In this document: piece after piece, positions 51,230 to 58,972 of the stretch | Layout: the number at the start of each line of letters is the position of its first letter | Position numbering within the stretch: position 1 is the first letter of the stretch | Origin: Pseudomonas cichorii | GTDB lineage: Bacteria > Pseudomonadota > Gammaproteobacteria > Pseudomonadales > Pseudomonadaceae | Direction: 5' to 3' | Assembly: GCF_018343775.1 (NCBI RefSeq) | Contig: NZ_CP074349.1 | Span: 2,718,001-2,782,000, forward strand | DNA length: 64,000 nt | Notes under the pieces: model-generated | The model's database searches: none | What the model saw: the letters and a program-made list of their open reading frames with translations, nothing else | What the model was told of the DNA's origin: nothing | Position numbers and translations under genes: made by a program

Positions 51230-51532
51230 TCAGTTGTCCTCTAGAAGCGCCTGCCTTAAAGAAGGCTGTGGCAGAATTGTAAGGAGTGTGTAAGGAGTTC
51301 CATGACCTTACAGACATATCCGGCACGACTGATCAATAAGCAAAAGTCGACATCATTCAGGTAAACAATTGCCGAGATGAAGATAGCTGCACAGCGATGC
51401 TGTATTTGATCGGGAGTGTAATGGCCTATTGGGTACTTTTGATACTGTTTTATACTTATTTGTACTTGTGTATATAAATTTTCGGGTGGTCTTTCATTCC
51501 TCTTATGCAATCAATAAAGCCTGCACAATAGA
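51230..51532. other. AT-rich intergenic gap
   Basis: About 300 bases with clearly higher AT content than the rest. Stop codons are frequent. The only open frame on the minus strand (51256-51510) lacks a ribosome site and shows no recognisable domain. Probably holds the promoter of the XRE gene (minus strand). Confidence 0.5.
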
Positions 51533-51556
51533 AAAGGCCCCTGTTACGGGGCCTTT
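51533..51556 (-). terminator. terminator of the pqi operon
   Basis: AAAGGCCCC, TGTTAC loop, GGGGCCTTT: a 9-bp stem ending in AAA/TTT. On the minus strand it follows the pqiC stop and continues TTCTATTG. Rho-independent type. Confidence 0.75.
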
Positions 51557-51566
51557 GAGTCGGTTT

Positions 51567-52190
51567 TCAGAGACATCGTGAGGAAGGATTCTGTGCCCAG
51601 CCCTGTGCGGTGTCGGCAATTTCCTGTGCGAGTTTCGAGACGGCCTGCTGGTGAGCCAGGATCAGGTTTTCCATACCCAATGCAGCCTGTTCGCGGATCA
51701 CGCTGCTGCAGGTCAGGTTGATGCGCTTGTTGCCAGCGGTGGCACCTGTGTTGCGCAGGCTCAGACTCCAGACCACATCAATCAGTGCGTACTGGCCGGG
51801 GACCGACTCGAAGCGTCTGACATCGGTGCGCAATGAAAGCACTGGCTGCCCGCTGTCCTTTGGCAGTCCCGCCATGTCGCGGCTACCAAAGCGGCGTTCC
51901 AGCTTGGCGGTCAGCGCATCGTGAAACTCGTCGCCCAGTGGCGAGCCCCAGCGCTCGGTATCCAGGATTTCCAGGCTGCCATCGCCCTGGCGCACGACCA
52001 GAGGAGGTTGATCCACCTGGACAGGCATCAGCACCGGCAGCATCTCGAACTGGAACGGCGCAGGCTGTGCACTGGGCACGCTGGCGGAGTCCATGGGGGC
52101 GATCAGCGTGTAGTAGCGGGTCGGTGTCGAGGAGCAGGCACCCAGGCCCAGTGCCGCAGCCAATACCAACAGTTTAAGGCGAAAGGTCAT
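51567..52190 (-). CDS. pqiC: PqiC-type outer-membrane lipoprotein
   Basis: 207 aa, ABC-type transport auxiliary lipoprotein (PqiC/YmbA family). Signal peptide with lipobox GLGAC (Cys19), then SSTPTRYYTLIAPM, the family start of mature PqiC. It forms the outer-membrane end of the PqiAB(C) lipid/envelope transport bridge. Starts in an ATGA overlap with pqiB, ends before a terminator; last gene of the operon. Confidence 0.9.
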   Translation of the reverse strand: MTFRLKLLVLAAALGLGACSSTPTRYYTLIAPMDSASVPSAQPAPFQFEMLPVLMPVQVDQPPLVVRQGDGSLEILDTERWGSPLGDEFHDALTAKLERRFGSRDMAGLPKDSGQPVLSLRTDVRRFESVPGQYALIDVVWSLSLRNTGATAGNKRINLTCSSVIREQAALGMENLILAHQQAVSKLAQEIADTAQGWAQNPSSRCL

Positions 52191-53869
52191 TGTTTTGGCT
52201 CCAGATCGATTGCACGGGACGAAGACGGCGCTTTGTATGAGGCTGGTGCCGCATCGCCGCTGCGACCGCGAATCAGCGCTTCAGGATGACGGCTCAGGAA
52301 GTCGGTCAATACCCGTACCGAGCGGGCAGTGCGCTGCACTTCTTCCATGGCCTGAGTCAGTTGCTGGCGGCCTGGAGAGTCTTCGCCCAGAGTTTCGTTG
52401 GCGCTGCTCAGGGTTTTTTCTGCCTGCTGCAAGGTGCCGCGCATTTGCGGCAAGACGCTGCCATTGACCTGCTTGAGGGTTTTCTGCAGTTCGGTCAGGT
52501 TGCCATTGAGGTTCTTGGCCAGTTCATCGATAGGCACTTTGCTGAGCTTGTCGACGAATGCCTGCAACTGCTCCTGCAGCTTGTCGAAGTTACCCGGTAC
52601 GGTAGGAATCTCAAGAGGCCTGGCCTTGGGGTTGAAAGTCACCTTTGGCGCCTTTGGGTCGAACTCCATTGCAATGTATAACTGGCCGGTCAACAGGTTG
52701 CCGGTGCGAGCCTGTGCCCGCAGCCCGTTATTGACGAAGGCGTTGAGAATTCTGGCTGACTGTTCTTCTTCGTCGCCGCTACCGCCCAGCTGGCGCAGTT
52801 TGGATTCGGCAGCGCCCAGACGGTTGGGGTAGATAACGGCGCCGACAATGCTCGGGAAGGTCCCGGTTTTCGGGTCGTAATCCAGATCCACCGACACCAC
52901 TTTGCCGATGTTCACACCCAGGAAGTCCACCGGGGAGTTTACTGCCAGGCCGCGCAGTGACTGGTTGAAGCGCATGCGGATGTAGCGTGGCTCACCGTCA
53001 GGCGGCGCCAGGGCCGTGGCCTGATCATCGAAGATCTTGAACTCGGCGTTCTCATCGGCGGGCTTCGATTCCGGGCTCCAGTTCGGCTCGCGGAATGCGA
53101 TGCCGCCGGACAGGATCGAGGTCAGCGACTGGGTATTGATCTTCAGGCCAGCGGTACCGACGGTCACGTCCACGCCGCTGGCATTCCAGAAGCGTGTGTC
53201 GGTGGTGATGTACTGATCGTTCGGGGAGTTGATGAAAATCTGTACGTCGACACCCTTGCCATCCGGGGACAGCTCATAGGCCACCACCTGACCTACCTGA
53301 ATGCGGCGGTAATAGATCGGCGAGCCGATATCCAGCGACCCCAGATCGTCGGTGTGCAGGGTGAAACGCTTGCCTTTCTCGCCGAAGGTCACCGGAGGCG
53401 GTGTCTCAAGGCCGGTAAAGTCGCTTTTGGTTTCCTGCGAGTTACCCGCGTCGGCACCAATGAATGCGCCCGACAGCAAGGTATCGACACCCGAAACGCC
53501 ATGGGCTCCGATACGTGGCCGCACGACCCAGAACTGGCTGTCGACCCGGGTGAAAGGCGTGGCCGTGTTATTGAGATCGACCGCTGCCAGCACATGCGTG
53601 CGGTCTTCGCTCAGGGTGATGTCCGTCACCATGCCGATCACCACGTTCTTGTACTTGACCTGCGTCTTGTTGGCTTCCAGGCCTTCGGCAGTCTGGAAAC
53701 TGATGGTGATGCGCGGACCTATGTTCATCCAGTCATGAAAGGCCATGGACAGGCCGATCAGGCCGGCAACGATCGGCACCAGCCAGATCAGTGAAACGCG
53801 CATGCGCCGCTGCTTGACCTCGGGACGAAGTGGCGACGAACGGGGGGCGGTATTCTCAGACATCTTCAA
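52187..53869 (-). CDS. pqiB: PqiB, MCE-domain envelope tunnel protein
   Basis: 560 aa, close to the E. coli length of 546. N-terminal membrane anchor (about 25-45: LIWLVPIVAGLIGLSMAF), three MCE domains (about 48-140, 165-255, 295-400: ITISFQTAEGLEANKTQVKYKNV, in pieces; GSPIYYRRIQVGQV; NSPVDFLGVNIGKV) and a C-terminal coiled-coil (about 425-530) that makes the periplasmic tunnel. Overlaps pqiA-2 and pqiC. The operon is thought to move lipids across the envelope. Confidence 0.93.
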   Translation of the reverse strand: MKMSENTAPRSSPLRPEVKQRRMRVSLIWLVPIVAGLIGLSMAFHDWMNIGPRITISFQTAEGLEANKTQVKYKNVVIGMVTDITLSEDRTHVLAAVDLNNTATPFTRVDSQFWVVRPRIGAHGVSGVDTLLSGAFIGADAGNSQETKSDFTGLETPPPVTFGEKGKRFTLHTDDLGSLDIGSPIYYRRIQVGQVVAYELSPDGKGVDVQIFINSPNDQYITTDTRFWNASGVDVTVGTAGLKINTQSLTSILSGGIAFREPNWSPESKPADENAEFKIFDDQATALAPPDGEPRYIRMRFNQSLRGLAVNSPVDFLGVNIGKVVSVDLDYDPKTGTFPSIVGAVIYPNRLGAAESKLRQLGGSGDEEEQSARILNAFVNNGLRAQARTGNLLTGQLYIAMEFDPKAPKVTFNPKARPLEIPTVPGNFDKLQEQLQAFVDKLSKVPIDELAKNLNGNLTELQKTLKQVNGSVLPQMRGTLQQAEKTLSSANETLGEDSPGRQQLTQAMEEVQRTARSVRVLTDFLSRHPEALIRGRSGDAAPASYKAPSSSRAIDLEPKQ

Positions 53870-54470
53870 CCTCTGCGTCCCAGATAAGCCGGGGATCGAA
53901 ACTCATGGCGGCGAACATCGTCATCACCACTACCAGACCAAAAAACAGGATGCCGATCATCGGCTCGATGGTGCTCAGTTCATGGAACTGGACAAGGGAG
54001 GCCACCAGCGCAACCACCAGCACATCGAGCATCGACCAATAGCCGATCAGCTCGATAAAACGATAAAGCCGCGCACGCTCCAGCATGGCCCAGCGACTGC
54101 GCCGCTGACAGGTGACCAGAAGCATGCCTAGTACCAGGAACTTGATGCAGGGCACCACGACGCTGGCAATGAAAATCAGCAGGGCAATATCCCATGACCC
54201 GCTTTTGAAGAACTCGATCACGCCGCTCATGATGGTGTTCTGGCTGCTGTTGCCCAGCAGGGTGGTGTACATCACGGGCAGCACATTGGCCGGCACGTAG
54301 AAAATCAGTCCGGCAATCAGGAACGCCCAGGTCCGGGCAATGCTGTTGGGCTTGCGCCGATGCACGGGCGAGTCGCAACGCGGGCAGTGATGGACATCTT
54401 CCGGGCAGGCGTAGCCGCAGGTGTGGCACAGGCACAAATGCTGTTCATGGGCGAAAGGAATGCCGTTCAT
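53856..54470 (-). CDS. pqiA: PqiA domain protein, second half
   Basis: 204 aa. N-terminal zinc-ribbon-like CXXC pairs (CHTCGYACPEDVHHCPRC) then four membrane segments (about 48-170: AFLIAGLIFYVPANVLPVMY first). E. coli PqiA is one protein of about 417 aa with two such halves; here the two halves are separate genes with an ATGA-type overlap, so the split is organised, not a frameshift. Partner of PqiB in the inner membrane. Confidence 0.9.
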   Translation of the reverse strand: MNGIPFAHEQHLCLCHTCGYACPEDVHHCPRCDSPVHRRKPNSIARTWAFLIAGLIFYVPANVLPVMYTTLLGNSSQNTIMSGVIEFFKSGSWDIALLIFIASVVVPCIKFLVLGMLLVTCQRRSRWAMLERARLYRFIELIGYWSMLDVLVVALVASLVQFHELSTIEPMIGILFFGLVVVMTMFAAMSFDPRLIWDAEVEDV

Positions 54471-55096
54471 CCTGGCTGGACTCCCAGTTCATCCCACAGG
54501 CGGCGGATATCCTTGTTGGCGATCAGCAGGATCAGCACCATCAGCATCGCCATGGCCCACAAGCCAAGGCCGGGATGCACATCGAGCATCCCCGAGAGCT
54601 TGATGATGGCGACCAGGATCCCGAGCATGCACACCTCCAGCATGCTCCAGGGACGCAGGTGTTCCAGTGCGCGCATGCACGTCTTGAAGCCCGGGGCAAT
54701 GACGCCGCTGTGCGCGTGCAGCAGCACCCAGAAGAGCAGGGCGATCTGCAGCAGTGGAGCAAGGATGATCGACAGGCCGGCCACGAGAGCAATGATCGTG
54801 ATGCGCCCTTGAGCCAGGGCTTCCACCGACTCCCAGAGGGTCACTTCATTGGTCAGGCCCTTCATGCTGATGCTGATCACCGGAAAGAAATTGGCGAACA
54901 GAAAGAGCAGGGCGGCGGCAATGGTCAGGGCCAGCAACTGCTCGATGGTCAGGCGATGGCCTCGGCCCAGCAATGCCTTGCAGCGCAGGCAATGCGCCGA
55001 TTCGCCAGCCTTCAGGGGCGTGGCTTCATACAGCGAGTCGCAGTGCTCGCAGATGATCAGATCCGAGAGAGGTTTCATGGAATGCACAGTGGTCAT
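54467..55096 (-). CDS. pqiA: PqiA domain protein, first half
   Basis: 209 aa. Zinc-ribbon-like cysteines CEHC...CLRC near the N-terminus (about 17-40), then four membrane segments (about 60-195; LLALTIAAALLFLFANFFPV first). It is the N-terminal half of PqiA, here an independent gene, and the first gene of the operon. The start is uncertain: ATGs at 55096 and 55078 both lack a strong ribosome site, and the frame is open further up to 55222. Residues after MKPLSDLIICEHCD are conserved in character, so either start keeps the domain. Confidence 0.85.
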   Translation of the reverse strand: MTTVHSMKPLSDLIICEHCDSLYEATPLKAGESAHCLRCKALLGRGHRLTIEQLLALTIAAALLFLFANFFPVISISMKGLTNEVTLWESVEALAQGRITIIALVAGLSIILAPLLQIALLFWVLLHAHSGVIAPGFKTCMRALEHLRPWSMLEVCMLGILVAIIKLSGMLDVHPGLGLWAMAMLMVLILLIANKDIRRLWDELGVQPG

Positions 55097-55477
55097 CGAC
55101 GCCGTTGATGCAGGATTTGCCGGGTTGAAAAAAACGAGGACGGGAAGATACCTCGTTAATGGCATTACGGCATATTTTTCTGTGTAAACAACTGTTCTGT
55201 GTAAGCAGCAAGGTTGAAGCATTGACCACAGCCATGGGTTGTCGTTCCCATATCATTGCGCCATTAGTTTGTAATTGTTCTGTTACTTACGGGCTGCCTG
55301 AAGAAACATTTCATTACACGATGGCAAGTTGCGCCCGGCCTCATGCCCCGTCTGCCCTGTAGCGCTGAACAGGGCGTTCATGCCCGCCAAAGTGCCCTGC
55401 GTCACCTCGACACAGCGGCTCATGGCCCGATGCAGTAGTGCTAGACTCGCGCCACTTCAGACAAGGAGCAGACTTAC
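55097..55477. other. divergent intergenic region of pqi operon and SPOR-like lipoprotein
   Basis: About 380 bases with no gene. Holds an inverted repeat AACGAGG/CCTCGTT (55133-55157) and a direct repeat TTCTGTGTAA at 55178 and 55195, 17 bases apart, upstream of the pqi start. No consensus promoter is evident. Confidence 0.5.
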
Positions 55478-55834
55478 GTGCGCAAGACGGTAATGATAAT
55501 GGCAGCGCTGACGCTGGTGCTGGCCGGATGCGATGCAGGAAACTCTCGGCCATCGGCCCGCGACAAGGCCGAGCCAGTGACTCAGCCTCCGCAAGCGGCC
55601 ACGCCACAGTGGTTCATCCAGATGAACTCCAAAGAGGCGGTCAGCGATATCAGTGCCTGGTTGCTCGAGCGTAGTTATGCGCCGGTCGTGGTCACGATCG
55701 ACGGCAAGCAGCAATTGTTGATTGGTCCGTTCCAGAGCGCGGAACAGGCAGAAGAGCAGCGCGTCGGCCTGCTGGCCAAGGTTGCCAAGTCCCATCGCCT
55801 GGCTGCGCCTGTAGTCATTCAGCGTAACCAGTAA
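55478..55834 (+). CDS. SPOR-like domain lipoprotein
   Basis: 118 aa. Signal peptide with lipobox LAGC (about Cys18; MAALTLVLAGC), then a Ser/Pro-rich linker and a SPOR-type region (about 43-115: WFIQMNSKEAVSD, VVVTIDGKQQLLIGPFQSAEQAEE), the domain that binds denuded peptidoglycan glycans. Start is a GTG with an AAGGAG ribosome site. Possibly a septal or envelope lipoprotein. Located alone between the pqi operon and a DUF883 gene. Confidence 0.8.
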   Translation: MRKTVMIMAALTLVLAGCDAGNSRPSARDKAEPVTQPPQAATPQWFIQMNSKEAVSDISAWLLERSYAPVVVTIDGKQQLLIGPFQSAEQAEEQRVGLLAKVAKSHRLAAPVVIQRNQ

Positions 55835-55843
55835 TGCAGATGT

Positions 55844-55875
55844 CCTGTGCTGCCAGTGTTGACTGGCAGCACAGG
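55844..55875. terminator. 14-bp-stem hairpin
   Basis: CCTGTGCTGCCAGT and ACTGGCAGCACAGG around GTTG, a perfect 14-bp stem between two convergent genes. No T-run follows, but it is well placed to end both transcripts. Confidence 0.75.
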
Positions 55876-55881
55876 CATGCA

Positions 55882-56199
55882 TCAACGACGTCCCAGCAGC
55901 AAGCCCACCACCAGACCGAATCCGGCAGAAATGGCCACGGTCTGCCATGGGTGCCCGCCGATATAGGTTTCAGTGGCCTCGACCACAGGCTTGGTGCGCT
56001 CACGTACGCTGGATACCGAATCCAGTGCCTGCCTGAGCTTCAGGCTCAATTGTGCGCGCAGGGTTTCCGCTTCTTCGCCAACCAGCGCGGCGCTGTCTTT
56101 GAGCAGTTTGTCTGATTCTTCGATCAGAGCCTGCAATTCGCTGAATGCCTGGTCTTTGATCTGATCGGCAGTATTTTGCGCAGCGGTTTTACGAGCCAT
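55882..56199 (-). CDS. DUF883 (ElaB/YqjD) family membrane protein
   Basis: 105 aa. Helical region (about 10-70) then a C-terminal membrane segment (about 82-101: VAISAGFGLVVGLLLGRR) ending in the arginine tail typical of YqjD/ElaB. E. coli members bind ribosomes at the inner membrane in stationary phase. AAAGGAAA ribosome site. Common small membrane-anchored protein; physiology here unknown. Confidence 0.9.
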   Translation of the reverse strand: MARKTAAQNTADQIKDQAFSELQALIEESDKLLKDSAALVGEEAETLRAQLSLKLRQALDSVSSVRERTKPVVEATETYIGGHPWQTVAISAGFGLVVGLLLGRR

Positions 56200-56300
56200 G
56201 ATGTTTTCCTTTCAGTTGATGGCAGTGTTCCTCAATGGAGTCCTCAGTGTTGCGGAAAGTTGCAATTGCACAAGTCATCTCTCTCAAGCACTGCAAAAAC

Positions 56301-56329
56301 TGTAGGAGCGAATTCATTCGTGAAGGACC
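56301..56329 (+). repeat. REP element
   Basis: GTAGGAGCGAATTCATTCGT within this span is the classic Pseudomonas REP sequence, one copy, between the DUF883 gene and the 84-residue gene. Confidence 0.8.
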
Positions 56330-56377
56330 AGGGTGTAAGATGCAGCCGTTTTTAGTCGTAGGTAGTAGGTGAACGCT

Positions 56378-56632
56378 ATGAGTTTCAATCTGGCCAACCG
56401 GTCTCTTCCCGAACGCGCTGCCATCGAGGATGAAAAGTCCCGCCTGTTTGAACTCTGGCAGAGCAATCTGGGCAAGGCCAAGGGGGATGCGGCTCGTCTG
56501 ATGGGTGAAAAGTCCAAGCGCAAGGGCAAGTGGTCGGAGTGGGTTCGCTCCGAACTGGACGCCATGAGCCCGCCGGAGTACGCCAACATGGTTCGCAGCG
56601 AAGTGAATCGCCTCATGGCTGCTGCCAGGTAA
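56378..56632 (+). CDS. hypothetical protein, 84 residues
   Basis: Small, strongly charged, helical protein: MSFNLANRSLPERAAIED, then KSKRKGKWSEWVRSEL and a C-terminal MAAAR. No signal peptide or membrane segment. A TAGGTGA ribosome site supports the ATG at 56378; a GTG 9 bases earlier is in frame. It ends 2 bases before the convergent LysR stop. No named family recognised. Confidence 0.72.
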   Translation: MSFNLANRSLPERAAIEDEKSRLFELWQSNLGKAKGDAARLMGEKSKRKGKWSEWVRSELDAMSPPEYANMVRSEVNRLMAAAR

Positions 56633-56634
56633 AT

Positions 56635-57531
56635 TCAGAACAGCCCGATAATGGCTTCACGAACGGCATCCACTGCCGGATCGGGCTGTGAGCCGGTGCG
56701 CCAGCCCAATTCTATTGGATAACGTGGCATGGCCAGCGGGCAGGGCAACAAGGTAAGGTCGGTGAGTTGCACAATCGCCTGCGCCGCGTGAGTGGGGATC
56801 GTGGCCAGTGCCTGTGTGCCCTTGAGCAGATAGGGCAATGCCGCAAAATGTGTGGTCGACGCACACACCCGGCGGTTCAGGCCCAGACTGGCCAGCCCTT
56901 CATCGACCATACCGATCAGCCCGCCGGATGAAATCAGGATATGTTCACGCTCAATGAACGCCTGAATGCTCAGTTGCGTCTGGCCGGGCTCAAGGCTGGC
57001 CGGGTCCACCAGACATGAATAGTCGCCTTCTCCCAATACCCTGCGGGTCAGCAAACGATTGGCGAAGCCTCCCGAGGCAATCGCCAGATCGATGGTGCGG
57101 TCCAGCAAGGCTGTCGCAACGATCTGGCTGTGGGTCTGGCGGAACATCAACCTCAACCTGGGTGCTGTAACGCTGACCGCGCTCATCAGGCGTTGGCCCA
57201 GTGCCATTTCAAAGTCATCCGACAGGCCGATGACCACCAACCTTCCTTCGTAATCCTCCGATGCCGTTGCAACCATTGCCAGGCTCTGTCGGCATTTGTT
57301 GAGAGCTTCGGTGACCACAGGCTTTAGCTGGTCGGCCCGCAAGGTCGGCGCCAGACCTCGTCCGGTACGTACGAACAACTGATCGCCATACAGCGCTCGC
57401 AGACGCCGCAAGGCCGCACTGATGGCCGACTGAGTCACGCCCAGGCGCAACGCCGCCCGGCTGGCGCTGGACTCATCGTGTAACGCCTCAAAGACTTTGA
57501 GCAGATTGAGATCGATGGTGCTGATATTCAT
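56635..57531 (-). CDS. LysR-family regulator of nitrilase
   Basis: 298 aa, NodD/NahR-type LysR protein: TIDLNLLKVFEALHDESSASRAALRLGVTQSAIS (short form) at the start, then the substrate-binding domain. Upstream in-frame ATGs exist (57540) and the open frame runs to 57570, but that would cover the LysR box, so the start at 57531 is preferred. Divergent from the nitrilase gene (92-base gap with a clear LysR-type site), so it likely controls it. Confidence 0.88.
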   Translation of the reverse strand: MNISTIDLNLLKVFEALHDESSASRAALRLGVTQSAISAALRRLRALYGDQLFVRTGRGLAPTLRADQLKPVVTEALNKCRQSLAMVATASEDYEGRLVVIGLSDDFEMALGQRLMSAVSVTAPRLRLMFRQTHSQIVATALLDRTIDLAIASGGFANRLLTRRVLGEGDYSCLVDPASLEPGQTQLSIQAFIEREHILISSGGLIGMVDEGLASLGLNRRVCASTTHFAALPYLLKGTQALATIPTHAAQAIVQLTDLTLLPCPLAMPRYPIELGWRTGSQPDPAVDAVREAIIGLF

Positions 57532-57549
57532 AGTGTTCATATCATTAAG

Positions 57550-57572
57550 CATTGAGATGGGCTTTATCAATG
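57550..57572. promoter_or_regulatory. LysR-type operator (T-N11-A)
   Basis: CATTGA, 11 bases, TCAATG: a perfect 6-bp inverted repeat containing the T-N11-A core, lying between the divergent LysR and nitrilase genes, 51 bases upstream of the nitrilase start. Confidence 0.75.
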
Positions 57573-57623
57573 TTGGGCGGCCAGTCGAGAATTGGCAACA
57601 CTCATCGCCAACGGAGCCCCGTC

Positions 57624-58550
57624 ATGTCCAGATCCATCGTCGCAGCACTGCAAATCGGCGCCTTGCCGGGCGGCAAGGCAGACACCCTTGAGCTGATCCT
57701 CTCCTACGAACAGGCCATCATCGAGTCTGGCGCCCGTGTGGTGGTCATGCCCGAGGCGCTGCTGGGGGGATATCCCAAGGGTGAAACCTTCGGTACCCAA
57801 CTGGGTTACCGCCTGCCTCAGGGGCGTGAGGCCTTTGCCCGTTACTTCGAGAACGCCATCGATGTGCCGGGCGATGAAACCCGGACACTGGAGCAACTGT
57901 CGGCCCGCACGGGTGCGAGTCTGGTGTTGGGCGTGATCGAGCGTTCCGGCAGCAGCCTTTATTGCACGGTGCTGCTGTTCGAGCCTGAAGGCGGACTGGT
58001 CGCGACGCATCGCAAATTGATGCCGACCGGTACTGAGCGGTTGATCTGGGGCAAGGGCGATGGCTCGACCCTGTCAGTGGTCCCGAGCCGCGCCGGGCGC
58101 CTGGGGACGGCAGTCTGCTGGGAAAATCATATGCCGCTGCTGCGCACCGCGATGTATGCCAAGGGCGTGGAAATCTGGTGTGCGCCAACAGTGGACGAGC
58201 GCGAAATATGGCAATGTTCGATGCGCCATATTGCCCATGAGGGCCGTATGTTCGTGATCAGCGCCTGTCAGGTGCAGCTATCGCCGCAAGCGCTGGGCAT
58301 CGATGTCGCCAACTGGCCTGCCGAGCGCCCGCTGATCAATGGTGGCAGCGTGATTGTCGGGCCGATGGGCGATGTGCTGGCCGGTCCGCTGATTGGTGAA
58401 ACCGGGCTGCTGGTGGCTGAAATCGATGTCGATGAACTGGTCAAGGCGCGTTATGACTTCGATGTAGTGGGGCATTACTCACGGCCAGATATCTTCGAGC
58501 TGGTGGTGGATGAGCGTTCAAAGCCCGGCGTGCGCTTCATCACGGACTGA
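57624..58550 (+). CDS. nitrilase (aliphatic/arylacetonitrilase type)
   Basis: 308 aa. Hydrolyses a nitrile to a carboxylic acid and ammonia. Catalytic triad visible: Glu in [14 protein letters not shown] (about residue 47), Lys in [12 protein letters not shown] (about 129), Cys in [14 protein letters not shown] (about 163). The WENHMP motif separates nitrilases from amidases. Pattern like plant-associated Pseudomonas arylacetonitrilases that act on indole- or phenylacetonitrile. ACGGAG ribosome site before the ATG at 57624. Controlled by the divergent LysR gene (inference). Confidence 0.9.
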   Translation: MSRSIVAALQIGALPGGKADTLELILSYEQAIIESGARVVVMPEALLGGYPKGETFGTQLGYRLPQGREAFARYFENAIDVPGDETRTLEQLSARTGASLVLGVIERSGSSLYCTVLLFEPEGGLVATHRKLMPTGTERLIWGKGDGSTLSVVPSRAGRLGTAVCWENHMPLLRTAMYAKGVEIWCAPTVDEREIWQCSMRHIAHEGRMFVISACQVQLSPQALGIDVANWPAERPLINGGSVIVGPMGDVLAGPLIGETGLLVAEIDVDELVKARYDFDVVGHYSRPDIFELVVDERSKPGVRFITD

Positions 58551-58553
58551 GTG

Positions 58554-58862
58554 CTACCAGTCGCCAGTGATGGGTTGCGGCAGGCTCAGGGTGCCGCTGT
58601 CCCTGAAGCGCACGGTGCCGAATACGCCACCTGCCAGTTTGCCGCGCAGGGTGTAGGGCAGGTTGTCCAGGCGTTGGGTCTGGGTCAGGCCCACAGCCTG
58701 GCGCAGCGCCGAGAAGGCAGAAATGCTCACTGGCACCACCAGCACGGTTTCGGAGAACCGCCCGATGCTGCCCCGCTGGTCACTGACACCTGAGGCCAGC
58801 AGCTTGCCATTGACCTCCAGGTCCAGCGCCACGCCGTTGTAGTCAGTGCTGGCGATATTGGC
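58554..58862 (-). pseudogene. LEA type-2 (WHy) lipoprotein remnant
   Basis: Minus-strand frame reading YNGVALDLEVNGKLLASGVSDQ and later the basic/hydrophobic pattern of LEA-2 proteins (VVPVSISAFSALRQA, YTLRGKL) up to a stop at 58554. An in-frame TGA (58863-58865) closes the frame upstream, and the signal peptide and first half of the domain are missing. Remaining about 100 codons equal the C-terminal part of a roughly 160-residue LEA-2 lipoprotein. Decayed gene beside the nitrilase. Confidence 0.65.
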
Positions 58863-58972
58863 TCAGACCGCAGGCTCTGTCAGAGATTCGTCTGTTGCGA
58901 CCTTTGCCTCGCACTCTACAAAAGTCGATGATTTCTGCTATTCCAATAACAACAGCATTCTGGAAATCTGCC

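Noticed and set aside
51256..51510. 84-codon minus-strand frame in the AT-rich gap
   Set aside because: No ribosome site, no recognised domain, and the composition is that of the AT-rich intergenic segment; could be a gene only with transcript evidence.
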